DNA of 38,448 nt, taken from contig NZ_JAFRJO010000048.1 of the NCBI RefSeq assembly GCF_017432245.1, positions 1 through 38,448 on the forward strand. Direction: 5' to 3'. Under the pieces are notes generated by a model that worked only from the letters and a program-made list of their open reading frames with translations, had not been told where the DNA came from and did no database searches. The stretch's first letter is position 1. Each line of letters opens with the position of its first letter. The stretch comes from Methanobrevibacter sp. GTDB taxonomy: Archaea; Methanobacteriota; Methanobacteria; Methanobacteriales; Methanobacteriaceae. Of this stretch, positions 7,305 through 16,372 are shown one piece after another. Position numbers and translations under genes: made by a program.

Positions 7305-8858
7305 CTAATCATCATCCTCGTATACTTCATGAATATAAAGAGTGCTTCCGTCCTTAAGCTTGTTCAAGCCTTCAATGTTTCCAACAACTTCACCGACAAC
7401 ATTTGTAGCTGAGAAAGGCTCACCGGTAGGTCCGAAATCAGTGGTGTCAATGGTTCTTATACCAATAAGTCCCACATTCTTCTTAGACATGTTAGTTACA
7501 CCTATCTCTCCTGCTTTCATAATGTCAGTTGGATTGTTTTCAGGAATGAGTCCCTTGGATTCATCGTTATCACCATTGAACATGAACATGTTCATGTCAG
7601 GAACTGCAAAGTAAACCTTCAAAGTTCCAACAGGCTTTTCAGCAAGACCAGTGATTTTCTCAAGATACCATCTGGTTCTTGGAGCCTTATCGGTTAATTT
7701 GATCTTAAGGAGCTCATCGCTTGCAAGACCAAAGGTAGTCACTTCACCTGCTTCTATGATGCCAACAGTGCTTTCAGGCTCTTGGGTTACGACAATTGCA
7801 TCATCAGCATCGTTACCTGTTCTTACATGAGTGATGCCTAAGGATGCGAGTTTTTCTTCCGCCTCTTTTTGAGTCATCATCATAAGCATGATTCTGTCAG
7901 GACTGCTTCTTACAGTAATGAAATCCCCCTCTTTTGCTATATCAAACAATTCCATTCCTTGCTTGACGGTAGCTAAATTAGTGTGGGTTTCAGCTCTTAC
8001 TCTGTCTTCTCTATAAATGTAAACTCTACCTTTACCGAATCCATCATTTCTCAAGGTAACTGTTCCTCTTTTACGTTCAGTTATCTCTTCCTTTTCCTTA
8101 GTTAAACCAGTCAATTCATAGAACCCGACAAATGAGTTAGATTCAAAGCTGACCTCTATCTTGTCATTCCTAATGAGTGAAAACAAGTGTTCAACAGATT
8201 TAGGGGAATTGAAGTTAGGTTCAAAAAGAACATAGGTGAACAATTGGTTTCCTTCCTCCAAGACTTCATCCAAGTTTGAACCACCAGTGCTCTCTCTAAC
8301 TGTACTGCGCTCAATTACAGGTTCAATAGCTAGGATTTCATCATCATCAGTAAGGGAGAACAATGTTTTCCTTCCACCTATAACCCTTGCAAAGACTCCA
8401 CGATCACTGTATTTTGGAACACCATAAACGTTCTTGTGGTCATCCTTAACAAAGATTATGTGAGTAGCCTCAGCTGAAAATCCGGATAAGCTAATCAAGA
8501 CCTCATTGTCGAAATATGCAAATTCCTCATGTGAAGGTTCAAAATTAGAGCTTACAGGACCTATAGCCACTTCATTAGATGTTTCCCAACGGACATTATT
8601 AGAGATAAACTGAGAATAGTTTTCCTTGAAGAAATCAGTTAAAGGTTGTGATTTTTCAGAAACTTCCAATTCAATGAGAATACTTCCCTTAGGTGTTTTG
8701 ATCTTATATTTGAGAATGTTACTTTGTATTTCACTTTCTCCCTTGATAAGACAAACGATACTTCCTTTCTTGTAAGGAGCATTTGAAATTTCAATTGCCT
8801 CCTTGATGGTAGAACCTTCAGGAATATCCACATCTTCTCCATTAATTTTAATTAGCAT
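7305..8858 (-). CDS. mmp3: methanogenesis marker protein 3 (UPF0288), MCR activation complex component
   Basis: First gene of the operon; 517 residues, the usual family length. The N-terminus ([22 protein letters not shown], about 2-23) is a ubiquitin-like/TGS-type domain. A central beta-rich part and a C-terminal half with [16 protein letters not shown] (about 313-328) and [14 protein letters not shown] (about 422-435) follow. The C-terminus [22 protein letters not shown] resembles a cyclophilin-like beta barrel, as noted for this family. Mmp3 has been reported as part of the MCR activation (component A3a) assembly. SD AGAGG is eight bases before the ATG. A promoter candidate lies at about 8932-8942 on the minus strand. 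Confidence 0.9.
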   Translation of the reverse strand: MLIKINGEDVDIPEGSTIKEAIEISNAPYKKGSIVCLIKGESEIQSNILKYKIKTPKGSILIELEVSEKSQPLTDFFKENYSQFISNNVRWETSNEVAIGPVSSNFEPSHEEFAYFDNEVLISLSGFSAEATHIIFVKDDHKNVYGVPKYSDRGVFARVIGGRKTLFSLTDDDEILAIEPVIERSTVRESTGGSNLDEVLEEGNQLFTYVLFEPNFNSPKSVEHLFSLIRNDKIEVSFESNSFVGFYELTGLTKEKEEITERKRGTVTLRNDGFGKGRVYIYREDRVRAETHTNLATVKQGMELFDIAKEGDFITVRSSPDRIMLMMMTQKEAEEKLASLGITHVRTGNDADDAIVVTQEPESTVGIIEAGEVTTFGLASDELLKIKLTDKAPRTRWYLEKITGLAEKPVGTLKVYFAVPDMNMFMFNGDNDESKGLIPENNPTDIMKAGEIGVTNMSKKNVGLIGIRTIDTTDFGPTGEPFSATNVVGEVVGNIEGLNKLKDGSTLYIHEVYEDDD

Positions 8859-8929
8859 AGGCTTGCCTCTTTATTTATAAAATAATAATCATCAGTTAAT
8901 TATAAAATAAGAAATGAAAAATATCCCCT

Positions 8930-8943
8930 ATTTTATAAATTAA
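8930..8943 (-). promoter_or_regulatory. candidate promoter of the mmp operon
   Basis: On the minus strand AATTTATAAAATAGG forms a TATA box about 75-85 bases before the mmp3 ATG, which would give a leader of roughly 50 bases. It is the best TATA match in the 237-base spacer; other A/T-rich stretches (8945-8956) are possible. Confidence 0.4.
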
Positions 8944-9095
8944 ATATATGTATATTTTTAATAATATAAAATAGTTTTTAAATTAATTAGGATAATAAAA
9001 AAAGGGATGGAAATATTAATTATTTATACTGAATTGATAAAAAAATAAGTGAAAAAATTGAAAATAAATAAAAATAGAAAAGAAGTAAATCCTAT

Positions 9096-9779
9096 TTATT
9101 CATAGAATTTACCTAAGAAGTCTTTCATTCTTTGATTGTCTGATGAGAATACCTCTTCAGGTGAACCTTCCTCTACAATAACTCCACCATCCATGAAGAT
9201 AATGTTATCAGACACATTACGAGCGAAATTCATCTCGTGGGTAACAATTACCATTGTCATGTGTTCTGCAGCCAAATCCTTGATTACCTGCAAGATCTCA
9301 CCAGTAAGCTCGGGGTCAAGTGCAGAAGTAGGTTCGTCAAAGAACAGAATGTCAGGATCCATACAAAGTGCCCTTGCAATTGATACCCTTTGCTGCTGTC
9401 CACCAGAGAGTTCAGAAGGATATGCATCTTCCTTATCGGACAATCCCATCTTTTTAAGCAAGTCCCTCGCATGAGCGTAAACCTCATCTTTATCTCTTTT
9501 TTGAACCCTTATAGGTGCATTGACAATATTCTTCATTACAGAATGATGTGGGAACAGATTGAAATTCTGGAACACCAAACCAAAGGTTCCATCAAAATTA
9601 ATCTCTCCACTGTCTTCAGTTTCCAAATCTGTAATGCATCTAAGCAATGTAGACTTACCTGATCCAGATGGTCCAATAATGGACAATACCTCTCCCTTTT
9701 CAACATTAAAAGAGATATCCTTTAAAACTACATTGTCTCCAAAACTTTTCTTTAGATTTTTAACTTCCAATAAACTCAT
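9096..9779 (-). CDS. polar amino-acid ABC transporter, ATP-binding protein
   Basis: Cytoplasmic ATPase of the GlnQ/HisP type, 227 residues. Walker A is GPSGSGKS (36-43), the Q-loop is [11 protein letters not shown] (69-79), the signature LSGGQQQR (124-131), Walker [13 protein letters not shown] (144-155) and the switch His181 (VTHE). The stretch between Walker A and the Q-loop ([11 protein letters not shown]) is about a dozen residues shorter than in typical GlnQ, a small deletion outside the catalytic motifs. It is the last gene of a three-gene set: binding protein, permease, ATPase, with only 10 bases between permease stop and this ATG. The motif FNLFPH is characteristic of amino-acid importers. 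The exact substrate cannot be read. Confidence 0.93.
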   Translation of the reverse strand: MSLLEVKNLKKSFGDNVVLKDISFNVEKGEVLSIIGPSGSGKSTLLRCITDLETEDSGEINFDGTFGLVFQNFNLFPHHSVMKNIVNAPIRVQKRDKDEVYAHARDLLKKMGLSDKEDAYPSELSGGQQQRVSIARALCMDPDILFFDEPTSALDPELTGEILQVIKDLAAEHMTMVIVTHEMNFARNVSDNIIFMDGGVIVEEGSPEEVFSSDNQRMKDFLGKFYE

Positions 9780-9789
9780 GATATCTCTC

Positions 9790-10443
9790 CTAAGTGTCGT
9801 AATAATCCAATCTTTTCTCGAAACGTTCCATTACAAATGCCACAAGTGCATTGAACAGATAATAGAATCCACCTGCAATCAGCAATGCTGAAATGGACGC
9901 TTCAGCTGCTGCAATCTGTTTTGCAACAGTGAACATTTCCGGAATAGCAAGCACGAATGAAAGTGAAGTATCCTTTACAAGAGTGATGACCTCGTTGGTA
10001 ATTGAAGGAAGCACAATTTTCACTACTTGAGGCAATACAATGATGAAGAATGTCTCTAACCTATTGTAACCCAATACCTGTGCAGCTTCATACTGTCCAT
10101 TTGGAATGGATTCGATTCCTCCACGGAAAATCTCTGCAAAGTAGGCTGCATAGTTAATGGTAAATGCAATGATAACTGCAACCATCCTGAAATCTCTTGA
10201 AAGAGTCATTCCGAAAATATAGTATGGCCCAAAGAACACCACAATCAATTGCAGCATCAATGGAGTTCCTCTCATAATTGAAATATATGCTTTCATAATC
10301 CATTGCAATGGCTTGAAGCTACTCATTCTTCCTGCAGCAACAGCTAATCCAAGTGGAATTGAAAATAGCAATGTAAGTAAGAATATTTCAATGGAGGTTC
10401 CCATACCCCATAATAATTCTTCTAAAATTTTACTTAATAACAT
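9790..10443 (-). CDS. polar amino-acid ABC transporter, permease
   Basis: A 217-residue inner-membrane protein of the HisM/GlnP family with about five membrane helices. The cytoplasmic EAA loop is recognisable as [20 protein letters not shown] (about 128-147), the contact site for the ATPase encoded next. [19 protein letters not shown] (about 57-75) is the conserved family N-terminal signature. SD GGAG lies eight bases before the ATG. It probably works as a homodimer, since no second permease gene is present. It is separated from the binding-protein gene by 156 bases containing a strong stem-loop. Confidence 0.93.
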   Translation of the reverse strand: MLLSKILEELLWGMGTSIEIFLLTLLFSIPLGLAVAAGRMSSFKPLQWIMKAYISIMRGTPLMLQLIVVFFGPYYIFGMTLSRDFRMVAVIIAFTINYAAYFAEIFRGGIESIPNGQYEAAQVLGYNRLETFFIIVLPQVVKIVLPSITNEVITLVKDTSLSFVLAIPEMFTVAKQIAAAEASISALLIAGGFYYLFNALVAFVMERFEKRLDYYDT

Positions 10444-10553
10444 TTAACATTCTCCAAAATAAAGATAATAAACTTAAATAAATTATTTAAATAATATAAA
10501 ACAAAAAATAGCTTGTTTTAAATAATTTATTTAAAATTATTAAATTAAAGAAT

Positions 10554-10589
10554 AAAAAAAGTTTATACATAACGAATTATGCATAAACT
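10554..10589 (-). terminator. 13-bp stem-loop with TTCG loop and T-tract between binding-protein and permease genes
   Basis: On the minus strand AGTTTATGCATAA, loop TTCG, TTATGTATAAACT, then a run of T (complement of 10554-10560). Twelve Watson-Crick pairs and one G-U form the stem; the plus-strand mismatch at 10567/10582 becomes a wobble only in the minus RNA. It starts 11 bases after the binding-protein stop. It is inside the operon, so it probably gives partial termination or protects the upstream mRNA so that the binding protein is made in excess. Confidence 0.75.
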
Positions 10590-10599
10590 AAGAATTTAT

Positions 10600-11424
10600 T
10601 TATTTAGTAATGAGAGAACCTGGAACACCAAATTCATCGTATTTTTCTGCGATTTTTGCAACAGTTCCGTCTTCAAACATTTCGTCTAAAGTAGCTTGAA
10701 TTTGGTCTCTTAATTCTTCATTGCCTTTTTTGAAACCTACACCATATTGTTCAGAAGAGATTTCTTCATCTAATATTTTGTATTGGTCACTGCCTTTTTG
10801 GCTGATTTGGTATTGAGCTACACCAATATCGATTGCAACTGCGTCACAAGCACCGGATTCTAAGTCCATGAATGCAGTGTTATAGTCAGCAATTTGAGTT
10901 AAGGAATCAAAGGTGTCTGCTAAAGGTTTTTGATCTCCTTCAAGAGCTGCTAAAGCAGATGAATCTTTTTGGGTTTCTACGATTTTACCTTCTAAATCAT
11001 CTAAATCATCGATACCAGAATCGGTTTTTACAACAATAACTTGTTTGTTATCAATGTATGGTTCAGACCAGGTGTACTCGTCTTCTCTACCGTTGATGGT
11101 AAATCCGTTCCAAATACAGTCAATAGAACCAGAGTCTAATTCACTGTCTTTAGCATCCCAGTCTATTGGCTGTTTTACTAAAGTCCAGTTATTTCTATCA
11201 CAAACTTCTTGAGCTAAGTCTAAATCAAATCCCACATATTCCCCACTGTCATCTTTGTATCCGTATGGAGGGAATTCTGCGTCGAAACCAACAACTAAAG
11301 TGCTGTCATCGTTATCAGCAGTTGCTTCATCACCTAAGAAATCGAATAAACCAGCACTGGATGCTCCGATTACTAAGAATGCTAATAATGCAACCCCTAA
11401 TATAATTCCTATTTTTTTATTCAT
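10600..11424 (-). CDS. polar amino-acid ABC transporter, extracellular binding protein
   Basis: A 274-residue family-3 solute-binding protein. Residues 1-24 are a signal peptide or membrane anchor (positively charged start, hydrophobic GIILGVALLAFLVIGASSAG); there is no lipobox cysteine, so it is anchored by the uncleaved helix or released into the pseudomurein space. The mature part has the family pattern VVGFDAEFPPYGYKDDSGEY (about 44-63), GFDLDLAQEV, DCIWNGFTI and YGVGFKKGNEEL. The SD GGTG is five bases before the ATG. It is the first gene of the importer. A short acidic linker (GDEATADNDDS) separates the anchor from the binding domain. Ligand unknown; a polar or basic amino acid is expected. 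Confidence 0.93.
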   Translation of the reverse strand: MNKKIGIILGVALLAFLVIGASSAGLFDFLGDEATADNDDSTLVVGFDAEFPPYGYKDDSGEYVGFDLDLAQEVCDRNNWTLVKQPIDWDAKDSELDSGSIDCIWNGFTINGREDEYTWSEPYIDNKQVIVVKTDSGIDDLDDLEGKIVETQKDSSALAALEGDQKPLADTFDSLTQIADYNTAFMDLESGACDAVAIDIGVAQYQISQKGSDQYKILDEEISSEQYGVGFKKGNEELRDQIQATLDEMFEDGTVAKIAEKYDEFGVPGSLITK

Positions 11425-11910
11425 ATTTACACCAAATATTTTTAATTTATAATATATTATAAATTAGATAAATAAAAAAAATCTAATCTACATAATTATT
11501 TAAGAAAATCATATTATATAAAATAGTGTTATTTATTCAGAAAAATAATAAAAATCCAGTCAAAAAGGCGAGTTATGACTAATAAAAACTAAAAATAATA
11601 AATATTGTTTAAGTTTTAATAAATTATAAAATGAATAATTTTTAATAAAAATTATAAAACAATATGATAAAAATTTTCAATAAAAATAGAAATTATAGTA
11701 AAAATTAGTTTCAAATTATTGAAACATATCTGAAAATTTAAAAAAATGAAAATTTTAATTGACAGTGAATCGAATAAAAGGAAAATAAATAATAAATAAT
11801 GAGTTATAAGCAAAATAAAGGATGGAAAATCAAAATAATAAAAAAGTTAAAAAAAACGAAAATTAAAAAAGTTAAAAAAATATTGAAAAAATTGAGAAAA
11901 ATAGTAAAAT
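11425..11910. other. 486-base spacer with the importer promoter and leader repeats
   Basis: It separates the importer from mmp2. Next to the importer start are a perfect 22-bp palindrome (11444-11465), a hairpin with arms ATTAGAT and ATCTAAT (11463-11469, 11481-11487), and a TATA-like TTTATATAA on the minus strand (about 11513-11522). The far end (11790-11910) is almost pure A on the plus strand, giving T-rich RNA downstream of mmp2 as expected for archaeal termination. No convincing gene. Confidence 0.5.
11444..11487 (-). promoter_or_regulatory. palindrome and hairpin in the importer leader
   Basis: AATTTATAATATATTATAAATT (11444-11465; two 11-base halves) is a perfect palindrome, and adjoining ATTAGAT / ATCTAAT arms can form a hairpin. 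If the TATA box is that at about 11513-11522, both lie in the transcribed leader or start region of the binding-protein gene, where a regulator or RNA structure could act. All-A/T palindromes also arise by chance in such DNA. Confidence 0.3.
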
Positions 11911-12888
11911 TTATTCATTCATTTTCAATACAGGATTCTTTTCCTGAGAGAATAAAACTGCTTTTTCATCACAATGTTCCAAATAAAGCACTTTCTCTTC
12001 TATCACATCACCAACAACAGCAACTTCAAATGAATATGGGCTTAAAGTGTCAATGATTTTTTGGCAGTTTTCCTCTTTTGCAGTGAGTACAAATGCAGCT
12101 CCAGGATAAGCTCTTAACCAATCTTCCCAAGAGACATCAGGATTTCTTGGAATCAAATCAAGGTTTACACAAGCACCTACACCAGATGCCTCCAAAAGCA
12201 TTTCCAAAGTTCCAAGTGTTCCAGGATTACTGATATCCTTTCCAGCTGTAGGAAGGTGTGCCTCTGCAATTTCCTGCATGACCTTTATTTGATCTTGAAC
12301 CAACTTGTCATCCTTTTCATAGGTAGTGTCCCAATTTAGAGCAAATTGAGGATGCTGTCTGCCATCAGTGTCAATAGCTACAAGGACCTTATCTCCAACA
12401 CTTGCACCTGCAGATGTTATTAATGAATCTTTCTTAGCAATCCCTGCAATGGCTACATCCAATGAATTGAATTCGGAATCAGGGTGAAGATGTCCTCCAA
12501 CCATAGGAACATTGAACTTCTTGCATCCATCTACAATGCCTTGAAGAAGATCATCATAGATTTCATCATCAAAAATGGACATTGTATTTACCATAGCTAT
12601 TGGCTTTCCACCCATAGCTGCAATATCATTAACATTTACAAGAACAGAACAATATCCTGCCCAGTAAGGATTTACACTCATCAATTGTCCCCAAATCCCA
12701 TCAGCAGCAAGCAAGATAACCTGATTGTTACCAATATCAATAGCTGAAGCATCATCTCCAAAGTCAAGAAGGACTTCACCGGAGATATTATAAACTTCAC
12801 CTAAAGTTTTTGTAACCTTTTCAATGGAATTCTTTCTGCTAACTCCTACAAACTCCTGAAGCGATTTTACAAGTTCTTCAAAATCCAT
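11911..12888 (-). CDS. mmp2: methanogenesis marker protein 2 (AIR synthase-related)
   Basis: A 325-residue protein of the PurM/SelD/ThiL/HypE superfamily assigned to methanogenesis marker 2. The N-terminal ATP-binding half has [11 protein letters not shown] (about 40-50), AADGIWGQ (62-69, metal-binding Asp) and [19 protein letters not shown], with VGGHLHPD (about 131-138). The C-terminal half contains [22 protein letters not shown] (about 216-237). Family relatives phosphorylate or ATP-activate small molecules or carboxylates; the substrate here is unknown, and a role in F430 or other methanogenic cofactor synthesis is only inference. Of two adjacent ATGs I choose the second, because it keeps the five-base spacing between GGTG and ATG seen at several genes here. 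It sits 3 kb upstream of the mmp3 operon, separated by the importer. Confidence 0.85.
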   Translation of the reverse strand: MDFEELVKSLQEFVGVSRKNSIEKVTKTLGEVYNISGEVLLDFGDDASAIDIGNNQVILLAADGIWGQLMSVNPYWAGYCSVLVNVNDIAAMGGKPIAMVNTMSIFDDEIYDDLLQGIVDGCKKFNVPMVGGHLHPDSEFNSLDVAIAGIAKKDSLITSAGASVGDKVLVAIDTDGRQHPQFALNWDTTYEKDDKLVQDQIKVMQEIAEAHLPTAGKDISNPGTLGTLEMLLEASGVGACVNLDLIPRNPDVSWEDWLRAYPGAAFVLTAKEENCQKIIDTLSPYSFEVAVVGDVIEEKVLYLEHCDEKAVLFSQEKNPVLKMNE

Positions 12889-13017
12889 CATTACACCTTA
12901 ATATTAAAAAATAATTTAAAATAATTGAATTTAAATAATAACCAAATTTAAATAATAATTGAATTAAAATAATAAAATAATTTTAAGAAAAATATTTGAT
13001 AAAATTAAATCAAAAAG

Positions 13018-15066
13018 TTAATCCTGTTTGTTTTCATCCTCTGACTGTTCAATAGACTCTCCAAATTCCTCTTCAATATATTCAGCCCATCCATCAGCCT
13101 CATCTACCTCATCTGCATCTCCATCAACAGACTCTTCTTGAGAAACATCATTTAAATCTTCATCCAGATAAACCTCTTCAACAGGAACATCTTCATAAAT
13201 GACTTCTTCTGCATCATGCTCAACATAAATCTCCTCAACAGGTGAATCAACTACACCATGCTCAACATAAATCTCCTCAACTAAAGGCTCATCACTGTCA
13301 TGCTCAACATAGATTTCCTCAACTGGAGGCTCATCAATAGTTTCCTCAAATGGAACTTCATCATAATAAATGGAATCCTCATCATCATAGACATCATCAT
13401 CAAGATAAATCTCTTCATCAAAGTAAACCTCTTCATATTCACCGGATCCATGTTCAACTAACAGTTCTTCAAGTTGAGCATCTGAAAGTTCCTCGAAATC
13501 ATCATCTGTATACTCTTCCTGTGGAGAATCATAATTTTCATCCAAATAAACTTCTTCTCCTTCCTCAAAGGATTCATATTCGAATCCATCAATAAACTCA
13601 TCCAGATTTTCCACAAGCTCAGGATTCTCATCAACAACCTCATGATATGTGTCAATGACATTATAATCGCAATCCTTCTCCACAAAGCTCGGAACAATAT
13701 TCTTTACCTTCTCAATAAGATGATTCTTGAAAACTTTGAAGATAACTGTTTTAAATTCATCTACAGAATTGGCTTCCTCATCAAATGGCATTTCAAAAGT
13801 GTCCTTTGACATGAATATTTCCTCATTGATGTATTGGCCAACAATATCATCAAAACCGGAAGCGACTTCAATGAATATTGATTTTTCATTGACAAAGCCG
13901 TTTTCAACAACCTTATCCAAATCTCCATCAATGATTCCAATGATTGGAATATTGAATCTGTACAAAATGTCAGAAGCAACCAATGAAGTGTCATCACCAA
14001 TTGTAACAACCAAGTCAAAATCCTTGAATTTGTAAATGTCATAAGCAGCATGGTCCACATAAGCCACTTTAAAGGAATACTCATCCTCAGAAATTTCACC
14101 GGAGTAAAGATTTCTCTCAGTATCCTTTACATAAATATCATTATGAGACAATACTCTTGGATTAACATCATCAGATTTTCTAAGCAATCCTGTTTTCACA
14201 ATTATCCTCTCCAAATCAACAGGACCTAATTTTTCAAGACCATGATATTTGATGGTTCCATTAATTATGTCTACAATCATTCCATCACGGGCAATGATGA
14301 CAATGGAATCTGCATTGGAATATCCAACAACAATTCCATTAATGAAGATATTTTCATCAGGGCTTACACCATGAATCTTACGGTAAGTGTAATGGCTGGT
14401 TTCATAATCATCATAGGATTTCAATAAGTCTTCAATGGATTTATCATCTTCCTTCTCTTGATTGTTTGAGAAATAAGCTGAAACAACTTCTTCAGGTGTG
14501 ATTTCAATTAAATCCAAAGCTGCCTTTAGGCCATCAAAGAATTCTTCAAAGTTAAATGAAAGTGATTCAAGCATGTTATTATCGCCTAATCCTAAACGTG
14601 CCCTTTTGCTTTTTCTGCTTTTTTCCAATTGCTGATTTAAAACACAATTCCAGCTGATGATTGCACCATCTTCCTCTCCAGGCCTTTCTATCTGAATAAC
14701 AGGAATGCTTGATTCATACAAAGACTTATGATTGGTAGCCAAGAAATCCTCATTTGAAAGCTGTTTGAAATAATGAGTAAATACCTTATATCCAAAAACA
14801 CGTCCAGTTTCAGGAGACTTTCCATAATTCAATAGGAAAATGACATCAGCATGTTCCCTGTTGAACAGCTCCAATGATTGGCTAGGCAATAATTTCAATG
14901 ATATGTCAATGATATCCTCCAATCCAGCATCAATCACTGCTGTTCTGCCCATTGTTCCTCCTAAACGGCAACGGACATTACCAAAATTAGATAGGATGTC
15001 AATAATCTTTTTGGCCCAGCCTGAATCAACTATTCCTGGACCATGTACAACAACACCAATTTCCAT
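13018..15066 (-). CDS. DUF2117-family protein with a long acidic repeat tail
   Basis: A 682-residue cytosolic protein of unknown function. The first ~460 residues match the archaeal DUF2117 family (EIGVVVHGPGIVDSGWAKKI at 2-21, GGTMGRTAVIDAGLEDIIDI, later TIGDDTSLVASDILYRFNIPIIGIIDGD), with two alternating alpha-beta segments suggestive of nucleotide or ligand binding. The last ~218 residues are extremely acidic (Asp/Glu/Tyr/Val) with four near-repeats of about 14 residues built on PVEEIYVEH. There is no signal peptide or membrane helix. Start: ATG at 15064-15066 with GGTG five bases before; a GTG two codons upstream is disfavoured. It follows nob1 by 18 bases, so they are co-transcribed, hinting at an RNA- or ribosome-related role. 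The tail looks lineage-specific. Confidence 0.75.
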   Translation of the reverse strand: MEIGVVVHGPGIVDSGWAKKIIDILSNFGNVRCRLGGTMGRTAVIDAGLEDIIDISLKLLPSQSLELFNREHADVIFLLNYGKSPETGRVFGYKVFTHYFKQLSNEDFLATNHKSLYESSIPVIQIERPGEEDGAIISWNCVLNQQLEKSRKSKRARLGLGDNNMLESLSFNFEEFFDGLKAALDLIEITPEEVVSAYFSNNQEKEDDKSIEDLLKSYDDYETSHYTYRKIHGVSPDENIFINGIVVGYSNADSIVIIARDGMIVDIINGTIKYHGLEKLGPVDLERIIVKTGLLRKSDDVNPRVLSHNDIYVKDTERNLYSGEISEDEYSFKVAYVDHAAYDIYKFKDFDLVVTIGDDTSLVASDILYRFNIPIIGIIDGDLDKVVENGFVNEKSIFIEVASGFDDIVGQYINEEIFMSKDTFEMPFDEEANSVDEFKTVIFKVFKNHLIEKVKNIVPSFVEKDCDYNVIDTYHEVVDENPELVENLDEFIDGFEYESFEEGEEVYLDENYDSPQEEYTDDDFEELSDAQLEELLVEHGSGEYEEVYFDEEIYLDDDVYDDEDSIYYDEVPFEETIDEPPVEEIYVEHDSDEPLVEEIYVEHGVVDSPVEEIYVEHDAEEVIYEDVPVEEVYLDEDLNDVSQEESVDGDADEVDEADGWAEYIEEEFGESIEQSEDENKQD
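13216..13323 (-). repeat. 42-bp-period repeat encoding the acidic tail motif
   Basis: A 24-base core coding for VEEIYVEH recurs at 13216-13239, 13258-13281 and 13300-13323 (period 42, that is 14 codons). The first two cores are identical and the third differs at two positions. A degenerate fourth copy lies at about 13165-13200. High DNA identity suggests recent slippage expansion. Confidence 0.75.
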
Positions 15067-15084
15067 ATTCACACCAAATACAGT

Positions 15085-15591
15085 TTAATAGGTTTTTATT
15101 CTTCTTTTAAATACTTTAGACCCACATATTTCACAATCATCGAAAGGATAATCCGCATCGAACTCCTTCTTGCATCCTTCACATGTTTTAACCCAATTGT
15201 ATATTCCCTTAATCCCTTCAGTAATTATGCTATCATATGGAATATCAATGATTTTCAAAACATTCTGCATTGAATAATCATCGGTTAAAACCTTAATATT
15301 TTCATTTTCACACTTTAAGTCTAAAGCTAAAGCCAATAGATTTTTATCCGCTTCAGATAAACGCAAATCATCTCCAGATTTGGATATAATTTCATTCAAT
15401 TCTTTAATAAACTCTTCTTTTGGCTCTTTTATTATAATTTTTCCTTCTTCAATAGCTTGATCTAACAATATCTTAGATTTTAAGTCCTTAACTTCATCAG
15501 TTATCTCAGAAACCGTAAAGTTAAACTGGCTTTTTGGTTCAAAGCCATTAATAAATGCAGACGCATCCAAGATATAAAATAAATCATTCAT
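15085..15591 (-). CDS. nob1: rRNA maturation endonuclease Nob1
   Basis: Nob1 cleaves the 3' end of 16S rRNA during small-subunit maturation. The 168-residue protein has a PIN nuclease domain (1-130) with the acidic residues Asp9 (LDASAFI), Glu33, Asp82 (LSEADKNLLALA) and Asp104/105 (LTDDYSMQN), followed by a zinc ribbon with Cys137, Cys140, Cys153 and Cys156 and a basic end (FKRRIKTY). This order and length are those of archaeal Nob1. There is no SD before the ATG; a TATA-like tract lies about 15-30 bases upstream, so the mRNA may be leaderless. It is first in a two-gene unit with the DUF2117 gene. Confidence 0.9.
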   Translation of the reverse strand: MNDLFYILDASAFINGFEPKSQFNFTVSEITDEVKDLKSKILLDQAIEEGKIIIKEPKEEFIKELNEIISKSGDDLRLSEADKNLLALALDLKCENENIKVLTDDYSMQNVLKIIDIPYDSIITEGIKGIYNWVKTCEGCKKEFDADYPFDDCEICGSKVFKRRIKTY

Positions 15592-15776
15592 GATAAATAT
15601 ATTTATATTTTAAATAAATAAACTTAATGATATTAATTTAAGTAATACTCAAGGATATACTATAAAAATTTAAGAATTATAAAAAATATTTTAATATGAA
15701 ATTAATAAAAATTAATATGAAATATATCAATCAAAAAAATATGAATTATTGAAAATGATCAAATGGAAGTAATCTT

Positions 15777-16295
15777 ATGAAAAGCGAAACAATGGAATTG
15801 CATAAAAAGAAAGCACCTATAAAAGTATCCTGTGGTGTTATAACCCTTAGTGACAGATTTTCAAATGACAAGGAAGGGGAAGAAAAAGACTTGTCTGGAA
15901 AATACTTAAAAGAAGAATTGGCTAAAAAATATGACGTTGATGCTTATACAATCATCCCTGATGAAATGGACACACTAAAAAACACTATTGAAGAAATGAT
16001 TGATGATGGAATAGAAGTCATCATTACAACTGGTGGAACCGGTCTTGAAACAAGGGACATTACCATTGAAACAATAGAACCTCTTTTTGAAAAGGAAATA
16101 AAGGGATTCGGAGAAATATTCAGAGCTATCTCTTATGAAGAATTAGGTGCAGGATCACTATTGTCAAGAGCTACAGCAGGAATCTATAGAAAAACCATGA
16201 TATTTGCAATGCCTGGCTCTCCAAATGCAGTTAAGACAGGCCTTGGAATCATCATTGATGAATTAGGCCATTTGAAAAAGCATGCCACAAAATAA
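15777..16295 (+). CDS. moaB: molybdenum cofactor biosynthesis protein MoaB/MogA family
   Basis: Adenylates molybdopterin, preparing it for metal insertion; methanogens need molybdopterin or tungstopterin for formylmethanofuran dehydrogenase and formate dehydrogenase. The 172-residue protein has the MPT-binding fold: VITLSDRFSND (22-32), TTGGTGLETRDITIE (about 84-98), FRAISYEELGAGSLLSRATAGI (split around 116-137), and AMPGSPNAVKTGL (about 144-156). A second in-frame ATG lies five codons in; the first is kept, though its SD is weak (GGAAGTAAT). It is monocistronic, convergent with the acidic surface protein and sharing a hairpin with it. Confidence 0.9.
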   Translation: MKSETMELHKKKAPIKVSCGVITLSDRFSNDKEGEEKDLSGKYLKEELAKKYDVDAYTIIPDEMDTLKNTIEEMIDDGIEVIITTGGTGLETRDITIETIEPLFEKEIKGFGEIFRAISYEELGAGSLLSRATAGIYRKTMIFAMPGSPNAVKTGLGIIIDELGHLKKHATK

Positions 16296-16349
16296 GATTT
16301 AAATATTTTAATAATTTTTTAAAAAAAAAGTTGAAAAATAGGATTCCAA

Positions 16350-16372
16350 AAGAAATAGATTATCTATTTCTT
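16350..16372. terminator. bidirectional stem-loop between moaB and the acidic surface protein gene
   Basis: AAGAAATAGA (16350-16359) and TCTATTTCTT (16363-16372) form a perfect 10-bp stem with a 3-base loop. On the minus strand the loop is exactly the TAA stop codon of the surface protein gene, and TTTT follows the stem. It can also end moaB transcripts coming from the left. Confidence 0.6.

Noticed and set aside
9063-9100. Possible terminator after the importer ATPase gene (AAATAG ... CTATTT)
   Set aside because: Only a six-base match with a long loop; too weak to list in such AT-rich DNA.
11799-12056. 85-codon plus-strand frame, Lys-rich at its start
   Set aside because: Its first half is translation of poly-A DNA and its second half lies antisense to the end of mmp2; no SD and no plausible protein composition.
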